The notes beneath the pieces were generated by a model that did not search any database, was not told the DNA's origin, and was given only the letters and a program-made list of their open reading frames with translations. Below, piece after piece: positions 56,167 through 64,000 of a stretch of DNA of 64,000 nt (position 1 is the stretch's first letter; each line of letters starts with the position of its first letter). The DNA is from Toxorhynchites rutilus septentrionalis (lineage: Eukaryota; Arthropoda; Insecta; Diptera; Culicidae): assembly GCF_029784135.1 (NCBI RefSeq), contig NC_073745.1:56077205-56141204 (forward strand). Reading direction: 5' to 3'. A program made the position numbers and the translations under genes.

Positions 56167-57650
56167 ATAAAACGAGAAGATAACATTGGATCATTTCAGC
56201 GGTGTGGCGCAATTTTTGGTGTAATAAAAGCGCGCGTACCTTTCACTTTTCGCGAATATTGTCTCCCCGCGTTTATTGTTTATTTTCCAACAAAACAACC
56301 ACAATGTTAAGGTTCACCACCTTTCTGTTGCTGGAATGCCTGCGCACTGGCGTAAAGACGCCCCAATTTACACGGAATGCAAATTATGCTCATACATTAT
56401 GCGACCGCAAAGGTTGCGCAATCCGAAACGAAACAATGACTCGCACTAACTACCCCCTAGTGCATGTGTCCTTAACTTCAACAGCTCCGCGAATGCTAGC
56501 CGCGATATGGAGATTATACCCCGGGATGACCCCATCCACAACCCCCCTCAGTTCATGATAGCAAACACATCGCACACGTGTCCATGTGCGCTGCTGCTAC
56601 AGCCATAACCTGCAAAAACGACGACCCTCCGAGTGGCGCAATTCTGGTCCCGCGGGTCAGCTGTTAATTATAGACTGACGGCGCAATTCACACTCCTAGC
56701 GCAACAATACCCTCACCCCGCCCCCTCTCACCACGCAGACGAACGGAATTAACCAATGCGCGCGAGTGTTGTTGCTGCTGCTGCATTTTTTGGTCCCTTA
56801 CCGCATGCAAATTGATGCAGGAAATAAGAAGCCAACTGTGTGCAAAAATCGCGGCAGCACACACATTCCAAATTGTCACCCTCCACCAGCCAGCACCGGA
56901 TGTGGAGCCTGTCGAACAAGACCTTATTTTCGAGCACAACACGTCAACTGAAAAACCAATTACGGCTCATTTAGATGCTACCCTTTTGGCCTCTGATTGC
57001 GCCGCCACCGAGTTGCGTCTTGCGAATTTGCTGCATCGAGTGTGTGTGTGCGTCAAAGACAAGTGTTTCTTGTTCTGTCATTTAACGCCACACACTACTC
57101 GATGGCGGTGGCGGATTGAGATGTTGAGATTGCCCATGAAGATATTACCTGTTCATTTTATGGCTTTGTCGAAAAGTCAAGAAGTGGCACTCGAGATATT
57201 AAAAAAAGAAAAATGACAAGAAAAAGAGAATAAGATTCATTACCAGAGATTTACGTCTGAACTGACGCATTCGAGTGTATTTCATCATTCTAGGTATTGG
57301 AAGTGAGTGAAAAAATCTAGTGGCGTTTTTACGGTCTATGGTTGCGATTACGAATGAGGCATGAATAACTTTCTCTTACCAACTCCATTGTACCCTCATT
57401 TGATCGGTAACAGTTTAAGGTTTACCTCAATGTCTCTCCACTTCGGGGTTGACGTTAAAATCTAGCAAAAATCACGCAGAAGTTTTCAAAAGGTTGATCA
57501 CAGATTTCATATTAAAATTTAAAACAAAAGGTATGAATAGTTTGGACAAATTACCTATTATTTCTAGATCAGTCTCGACCAGACAATTACATTACAATAT
57601 GGCATCGTACACTATCACTGAATTTCATCCACTGAATCTAGCTGAATCTA
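56167..57650. other. Single-copy-looking block without a called gene
   Basis: GC-rich in 56.2-57.1 kb. The 134-codon + frame at 56812-57216 and the 118-codon frame at 56202-56558 overlap each other's region in part and lack recognisable domains. No acceptor-donor pair convincingly bounds either. Conserved non-coding sequence is possible. Confidence 0.35.
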
Positions 57651-58970
57651 TATACAGCCATTCCATGCCAAACCGATATAGTGTTTCTCAGATTGTCGTC
57701 AAAAGTGGTAGTTTTGTTCTTTATCACAAATTATTAGAGTCGAATTTATTATTTTTTTTTGTTAAGGTGACCAGTTCCATTTTAGGGTGGTCCGAAAAAT
57801 CCATTTTTTCGCATTTTTGCCAAAAATGACTTTTCAAAAAAAAAAAAACTTTTGAACTTGTACCGATTCAGATGTACGACAAATTGAATTAAAGCCAATT
57901 AGCTGGTCTTTCTTGGAAAAATACTACAGTTGCAGAAAATTTGAATTATGTTTTCGTTATTATTGATTGTACAGGTAAACTTCGATATAACGTACATTTC
58001 ACTTTCAAAATTGTACGTTTTATCGAATTGTACGTTATATCGAAGCATAATAAAGTACTCACAAACGTAGTCTATAATACATTATTGTGTTGCTGTTTTA
58101 GTAAAGTTAATGAACAACTTCAATCAGAAGACGAAGTCGGCCTTTCTCATGATGTATCCCTTCGTACTGTTGATTGAGGCATTTAGAATCCGGAATCACA
58201 AAACCAGCTGTATTTCGGGATTGATTGAAGGTACAAAACTTGTTTTAGCATCACAATACATTGTAAATTCAAAAAATTGATTTTTTTTCCTTTATACTTT
58301 GGAAATGTGTACGTTATATCGAGGTAAAATGTACGTTATATCGAGGGTACGCTATAACGAGGGTACGTTATCTCGAAGTTTCCCTGTATTTGTTTCTTAT
58401 AGTTTTCATGGACTCGGGACCAAAGGCGCTATATTTTTTTATATTTATTCTGGAAAGCGGAGATTTTTTCAGATGATCAACATATCAAATTCAAGCCTAC
58501 TAGTTAGCCTTTCTTGAAAAAATAACATACTTGCCAATTAATTGGATTATAGTCACATACATCCAGCCTAGTCGCATAGAAATATTGAACGAAAACTGAA
58601 AACATGTTAACTTTGAAAAATCATAACGAAAAATAACGCCGCTCTGGTATTCGAATGTATTATGTGAAAAAAGTTTTCAGGAAAAAATATAAAAAATATG
58701 GCGCTCTTTGGCTTTAATTTAATATGTCGTACATTTGAATTAGTACAGTGGTTCAAAAGTTATAAATTTTTTAAAATAGTCTTTTTTGGAAAAAATTCGA
58801 AAAAAATGTCCGAAAAATATTTTCGGACCACCCTAAAATGGAAATGGTCACCCTAACAAAAAATAAAATAAAAAAATACGACTCTAATAATTTGCGATAA
58901 AGAACAAAACTACCACTTTCGACGACAATCTGATAAACAGTATATCGGTTTGGCATGAAATGGTTGTATA
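57651..58970. mobile_element. Foldback family 2, long copy with a nested MITE
   Basis: Left end TATACAGCCATTCCATGCCA; right end inverted, with TTTGGCATGAAATGGTTGTA. Inverted pairs include AGTTTTGTTCTTTATC with GATAAAGAACAAAACTACC, and TTAGGGTGGTCCGAAAAATC with its match at 58820-58840. Family centre motifs such as CATGGACTCGGGACCAAAGG lie near 58410. The MITE at 57972-58386 interrupts the left half. No coding frame of its own. Confidence 0.8.
57972..58386 (+). mobile_element. pogo-like MITE, copy 2, 415 bp
   Basis: CAGGTAAACTTCGATATAAC at the left and its near complement ending in TTTCCCTG at the right, TA flanks (57970-57971, 58387-58388). It carries the end of a coding frame, NEQLQSEDEVGLSHDVSLRT then VD and a stop at 58177, an acidic tail that could be the C-terminus of the parental transposase. 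Confidence 0.9.
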
Positions 58971-59915
58971 TATATAAAAATGGAATGTTGTCTGTCTGTC
59001 CGATTCTTATGGATTCAAAAACTACTGAACCGATCGACATGAAAATTGGTATGTAGGGGTTTTTGGGGTCGGGGAAGGTTCTTATGATAGTTCGAGACCC
59101 CACCCCCTTTCTAAGGGGGGCTGCCATACAAATAAAACAAAAATTTATGCATTATTCGAGAATTAATCAAGCAAACGAAATCATATTTGGCATGTGGAGA
59201 TTTTGGGGTGCAATGAATGTTTCTATGGTAGTGAGACACTCCTCCCCCTTCTCTAAGGGGAGGCTGCCATATAAATGGAACACAAATTTTTGCATAACTC
59301 GAAAACTAATGAAGCAAATGATGCCAAATTTGGCACGTGAAGGTTTTAGGGGGTAAGAAACGTTTCTATGGTGAGTAGACACTCCTCCCCCTTCCCTAAG
59401 GGGAGGCTGCCATACAAATGAAACACAAATTTCTGCATAACTCGAAAACCAATCAAGCAATGAAGCCAAATTTGGCGTGTGAAGGTTTTAGGGGGCAAGG
59501 AACTTTTCTATGGTGAGTAGACACTCCTCTCCCCTCCCTAAGGGGATGCTGTATTACTCGAGAATCAATCACGCAAACGGAACCAAATTTGGGATGTGAG
59601 GGTTTTTGGGTACGAGAAATGTTTCTATGATGGTATGACACCCCTTCCTCCTCTGGATAGGAGAGGGAGCCCCATAAAAATAATGCACATATTTCAACCA
59701 AACACATTCCAACCAAACATGACAATTGAAAATTTTCGGAAAACTCTGAAGGAAAATGGGGAAATTCGAAAAATTTATTTCGCATGTGTTCTACAATTAC
59801 ATATTCACAAGCGTTGTTAGTCCATTTGATGTTTGCGTGAACGAAGTTTATCGTCGTTCGAAAGTGGAAATGGATTTTAATGTGATAAAACGTACTTCTA
59901 TATCGTCTTCTTTCT
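58971..59915 (+). mobile_element. Helitron, 5' fragment
   Basis: TATATATAAAAATGGAATG then GTCTGTCTGTCCGATTC and TGAACCGATCGACATGAAAA match the 5' part of the Helitron at 46435. Several of the same 140-bp units follow, as well as the part with CACATATTTCAACCAAACAC and TTCGGAAAACTCTGAAGGAA. It is cut at 59915 by a foldback element, and no 3' end is seen afterwards. Confidence 0.75.
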
Positions 59916-60032
59916 GACGAATTTCATGCCAACTCGTCTTAGGAGTTGGCAGCACCATTTCAGATAGCAGTGAAACGTTGTGGGTGTAAAGACGTGTTTT
60001 TATAACGTATTTTTTCAAAAATTCCTAAAAAT

Positions 60033-60825
60033 ATACTGCCATTCCATGCCAAATCGATATAGTGGTTCTCAGATTTTCGTTGAAAGTGGTGATTAGGTTC
60101 ATTATCGCAAATCATTAGACCCGTATTTTTTATTTTTTTGTTAGGGTGACCATTTCAACTTTAGGGTGGTCCAAAAATTCAAATGTTTCCATTTTTTTTT
60201 CAAAAAATGACTTTTTTCAAAAATTCATAACTTGGTAACTACTGGACCGATTCAGATGATCGACATGTCAAATTAAAGCCTACTAGCTAGCCTTTCTTGA
60301 AAAAATAACACACTTGCCAATTAATTGGATTATAGTCACATACATCCAGTCTAGTCGCATAGAAATGTTGAACGAAAACTGAAAACATGTTAACTTTGAA
60401 AAATCATAACCTAAAAACGAAAAATAATACCTCTCTGGTATTCGGATATATTATGTGAAAAAACCAGCTTTCAGGAAAAAATTTAAAAAAATATGGCGCT
60501 CTTGGTTCCGAAACGATCTAAGCTATAGAAAACAAATATAATTAATAATTACGAAAACAAAATCCATTTCTATTCGTAGTGCAATATTTCTTCAAACAAC
60601 ACTAGGCCTTAATTTAATATGTCGATCATCTGAATCGGTTCAGTAGATCAAAAGCTATGAATTTTTGAAAAAAGTAATTTTTTGAAAAAAATGAAAACAT
60701 TTGATTTTTTGGACCACCCTAAAATTGAAATGGTCATCCTAACAAAAAAAACGGGTCTAATAGTTTGCGATAAAGAACAAAATTTCCACTACTCACGAAA
60801 ATCTGAGAACCACTATATCGATTTG
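60033..60825. mobile_element. Foldback family 2, nested copy
   Basis: Left GCCATTCCATGCCAAATCGA, right inverted CACTATATCGATTTG. Inner pairs GTTAGGGTGACCATTTCAAC with GAAATGGTCATCCTAAC, and GACCCGTATTTTTTATTTTT with AAAAAACGGGTCTAATAG, are centred near 60430. It lies inside foldback family 1, which shows that family 2 was mobile later than family 1. Confidence 0.82.
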
Positions 60826-60878
60826 AAAAAAAAAAACTTATCCTAATTTTGTTTAATATCAAGATAGCGATATAATGT

Positions 60879-61391
60879 TTTTTTTTTATCCCAACAGTTT
60901 ATTTTATTAGGCTCATTTAGCAATTCAGCTGTAACAGAGCCGAATTCATTCGTGTACATTTTTTATCTTAAGATAAGTTTTGTTGTATATTACACTGTTA
61001 CCATATTGAGGCGTAAAAGTATCGCTATCTATCGTTAAACATTTGTTCTATCTATAACACAGTAGCCGTTTAGGCTCAAGAGAATTCCTATTCTATCGAT
61101 GCACAACACATGTCGCCTTTTTTCGGCGTAAGAATATTGCTATTGTTCGAATGTTCACAGCTGGGCTGTTCACAGCGGGACTGTTGATATGAGGCTTCCT
61201 TTGTTGCGTTATTAATAGACCGAAATTGTGACTGCGGTAAGGGACTGGGATTACCGACACATGATGATTGTTTCGTGGACATAGTAGCTAGAATAACACA
61301 CTAAGATGGTCAGTTGAGGGGCCCTGAGTTATGAGGTCATGATTGTTCGCTTAGTAGCGGACACGCAACCAATTAGGCTACGAAGACCCCC
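60879..61391 (-). mobile_element. SINE family B, full-length, minus strand
   Basis: Minus-strand copy of the 32155 SINE. From 61391 it starts GGGGGTCTTCGTAGCCTAAT and ends at 60879 in an A run after AATGAGCC-type and TGGGATAAA-type motifs. AGCGATATAATGT flanks both sides (60866-60878, 61392-61404), a perfect 13-bp duplication. The uninterrupted site exists at 25420-25440. Confidence 0.93.
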
Positions 61392-62040
61392 AGCGATATA
61401 ATGTATTCGACAAACTTTTAGATCTTTTTAAAATATAAACCTTTGTCCAAGACATTAACTTTCTATCTTTTATAGTTTTTGGAATATAAGTCTTTTTTAT
61501 ATGAAGACTTCTGAAAAAAAATATATTTCGCTCGTGACATTTTTGTGTTAAAATTCTCATGTTTGACATGTTCTTGACATGTTCCTAAATAGAAAAAAGT
61601 AAGCAGAGCATGTAAACTGCGATAATTTATATATAAAAATGTTACGAATTAAACATTAATAGTATTTTTCCAAAGAAAAAAAAAAGAAAAAGTTGTTGTT
61701 CGAAAAACTTTTTTTATGTAAATGTGGCCATTGTCCGATGTATGGAAAACTTGTTGGAAATTTTAAGGGCTATTTATAACTTTTTTTACCAGAATGTTTA
61801 AAGCATATGTTCTCGAGAAAAATTAATTTTAATTTTAAAAAAAAAATTTTACAATGAATTTTTGTTCCAAAAAATTCTTTGGTAATTTTTAGTGGAAACC
61901 AAAATAATTTCCTACATGCCATTCTTTGACTAAAATTTTGTTGGTCTGATAGATTTTTTTAAATAAATTTTGGCTTTTTTTCAACTTTTTTTCTGAAAAT
62001 CTTAATTTATATTAAATTTTGTAGGTATCATAGTTTTTAT

Positions 62041-62260
62041 CCACTGTAAATCTGCAAATATTGCATTAACTTCTAGTGTTTGCAGGCAATTTTGTAACCT
62101 GGTGTATTCCCCAAACGTCTGTGAACGTTTCATATTGATACGTTCAGCCGTTTTTTCTACCCGATTTTTCAAAGTTTGGACTAAATTAGAGGAAAATTTA
62201 ATCGCAAATCGTACCAGAAGTATAAAATAGTACGCGACTCTCAGAATGAACAAACTCTAA
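62041..62260 (-). other. Open frame of about 70 codons, unknown
   Basis: On the minus strand one frame reads VAYYFILLVRFAIKFSSNLV, then QTLKNRVEKTAERINMKRSQ, then TFGEYTRLQNCLQTLEVNAI and FADLQW, where the foldback sequence begins. The amphipathic, charged composition looks more protein-like than its neighbours. It has no start ATG at the 5' end and no known motif. It might be a transposon ORF1 or a retroposed piece. Chance cannot be excluded. Confidence 0.25.
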
Positions 62261-63125
62261 GATAGAAAAAATTTAAGGAAAAAGATTGATTTTCACGATT
62301 TTTTCGGGTACAATGAATCGATCCAAAAAATCGGGAATCGAAATGGAAAAGATCGATCTTCCATTCCAAGATCGTCCAATCCTAATTTGCAACATGAAAT
62401 TTTACACATTTCTTTGACCAATAAAATTATTCATATAAAGAATCGCTGAGAAAAAAAAAGTTAACTTGCTCCTAATGGCGCTGTAAATAAACTAAATAAC
62501 AGAATTGAAAAATGTTCAGCGAGAAAATTTAAAATTACAAATTCCTGGAATATATTTGACAGAATGTATATAATTTTAACATCTTACGGAACTAGTTTCG
62601 GCTTGTATATCGCACTGCAAGCCGCTTCTGCTATCCCCGATAATAATTTATCAGTTTTATATTAAACGAATTCTGCAGAATATTTATTGTAATGCAATTC
62701 AATGAATTTAATATCAAAATTCACGACTTGCCGCTCGTATAGTTATTTGTAATTACTAGTTTGTAGTTAACCCAATGTAGGTTTAGTTTTCATAGTTGAT
62801 ATGAATTCTTTAGAAGTTTAGAATTTTTCTAAACTTTTTCTCATCGTGACATTGTTCTATGGGCAGAATACAAAAAATACAACAAAATGAAGACGGCTCA
62901 AAAGGGACCTTTCCTGCTTCGGATTTTGCGATTAGCAACACATTTGGCCTTTCTTTATAATTTTCCAATTAACGTGGTTTTTTTTACGAGGTACGTTTCC
63001 CCCGCGTAATAAAACCTGAGTGTATAGAATGTCAAAAAATCAAATACAAATATTCCATGTAAGATTGTTTACGGTTTGTGACTGTTGTCACTACAAACCT
63101 GCAGCATATATGTAGTACAGGTCAG
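62261..63125. other. AT-rich non-coding stretch
   Basis: No gene. 62460-62580 (AACTTGCTCCTAATGGCGCT, AATATATTTGACAGAATGTA) corresponds to the sequences on both sides of the foldback element at 17874-19486. Confidence 0.5.
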
Positions 63126-64000
63126 ACTCGATTATCCGGAGTATTTTATTTTTTACTTTCGGAAAATTTTAATAAATTGTATAATAATTCCATATTGAAT
63201 AGGTCATATGGGTATCAAATGACAGGGTTTGACTAGTAGAATATAGTTATTCATGAAAAATGCATATCCAAGATGACCACTACAAAATGGCGGATTACCT
63301 ATTTTCTCAGAACCCCATCAATATGGGTATCAAATGAATTAGCTTGACTAGTAGAACACAGTTATTTATGGAAAATGCAAATCCAAAATGGCCGCCGCCA
63401 CAAGATGGCGCCATAATATATGGGTATCAAATGAAAGGGCTTGACTAGAAGAACACAGTAGATCATGAAAAATCAATCCAAGATGACCGCAGTTCTCAAT
63501 TGAACAATTACTTTTAAATGGTTTCATTTAGCTTGCCCTTTTTGTACGTATGTTTAAGTGTTTGAAAAGTTGTCCCACATTGATAGAAAATTGACCTCGT
63601 TCCTGTTGACTAATTGATCTGAAATTTGGAACATCCCTTTAATTCTACTCTCTGGCTGAATGGCTGGACTTGGAGAATACAACCCTACAAACATTCAAAC
63701 ATACATAGAAACAGGTCAAGCTGAATGAAACCATTTAAAAAGTAATTAGTTGTTTGGGGACTAAGACCATCTTGGAATTGAATTTTTCATGATCTGCTAT
63801 GTTCTACTAGTCGAGAACTTTCTTTTGATACTCATGTTGATGAGGTTTTTGAAAAAAATGTATATGGCACCATTTTGTGGTGGCGGCCATCTTGAATTGG
63901 CATTTTCCATTAATAACTGTATTCTACTAGTCAATCCTTTTCATGTGATATACATATTGATGGGGTTCTGAGAAAATGTGTAATTCGTTATTTTGTAGCG
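63126..64000. mobile_element. Inverted-repeat element with tandem units, cut by the window end
   Basis: Starts near CAGACTCGATTATCCGGAG. Units with ATGGGTATCAAATGAAAGGG and CTTGACTAGTAGAACACAGT run forward to about 63490 and return in complement from about 63760 (CTACTAGTCAATCC, CATATTGATGGGGTTCTGAG). AAATGGTTTCATTTAGCTTG pairs with CAAGCTGAATGAAACCATTT around a centre near 63630. The unit is that of 5690-6300. The right end lies beyond the window. Confidence 0.7.

Larger units (their letters stand above)
59916..62040. mobile_element. Foldback family 1, with two nested elements
   Basis: Left end GACGAATTTCATGCCAACTC, followed by TTAGGAGTTGGCAGCACCAT and AGTGAAACGTTGTGGGTGTA. After the nested family 2 element the sequence resumes at CTTATCCTAATTTTGTTTAA, matching 25385-25410. 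After the SINE it resumes at AGCGATATAATGTATTCGAC, continuing through GCAGAGCATGTAAACTGCGA to about 62040. The right arm beyond the centre is missing. Confidence 0.8.

Noticed and set aside
56812..57216. 134-codon + frame in GC-rich sequence
   Set aside because: Overlaps frames on the other strand, contains no known motif, and lacks clear acceptor and donor signals. Left as unannotated single-copy sequence.
1..64000. A new defence or metabolic system
   Set aside because: There are no clustered intact genes. Every recognisable protein other than the single exon is a decayed transposase.

Overview
This window looks like intronic and intergenic nuclear DNA from an insect with a large, transposon-rich genome, most likely a mosquito (Culicidae). 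The sequence is AT-rich, has no operon-like gene packing, and contains spliceosomal exon borders. It carries four copies of IS630-Tc1-mariner elements with a DD37E catalytic spacing, a clade described from mosquitoes. It also has tRNA-derived SINEs, pogo-like elements with TA target duplications, Helitron ends, and many long palindromic (foldback) elements. The genus cannot be fixed from sequence alone.

Only one stretch looks like host coding sequence: a 330-bp phase-0 exon on the + strand (35863-36192) with a polypyrimidine tract and CAG acceptor before it and a GTGAGT donor after it. It encodes a Ser/Thr/Asn/Gln-rich segment that I could not assign to a gene. The non-repetitive blocks around 9.6-11.7, 15.1-16.5, 28.3-30.8, 34.7-36.7, 41.1-43.3, 50.0-51.8 and 56.2-57.6 kb probably belong to introns or intergenic DNA. 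I see no convincing coding sequence in them.

Layout. 1-8 kb: palindromic and tandem repeats, no genes. 8.1-9.4 kb: a DD37E element. 12.9-13.5 kb: a mariner transposase remnant split by a small hAT-type MITE. 13.5-38.6 kb: interrupted blocks of a degenerate hexamer array, reading mainly AGATTC up to 28.3 kb and mainly its complement GAATCT from 30.9 kb. These blocks host two DD37E elements, a pogo-like element, SINEs and foldback elements. 37.5-46.4 kb: repeat fragments and a 3-kb TTAA-flanked palindromic element. 46.4-50.0 kb: a Helitron containing a DD37E element, which in turn contains a SINE. 51.9-56.2 kb: a 4.3-kb DNA transposon with very long terminal inverted repeats and a decayed transposase of a family I cannot name. 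57.6-62.0 kb: a nest of foldback elements, a MITE, a Helitron fragment and a SINE. 63.1-64.0 kb: an inverted repeat cut by the window end.

No transposase here appears intact; each copy carries stops or frameshifts. The main value of the window is its insertion history, because paralogous copies show the pre-insertion state for several events. I found no convincing new cellular system. The least explained items are the 4.3-kb long-TIR transposon, the large palindromic families without visible coding capacity, and the unassigned exon.
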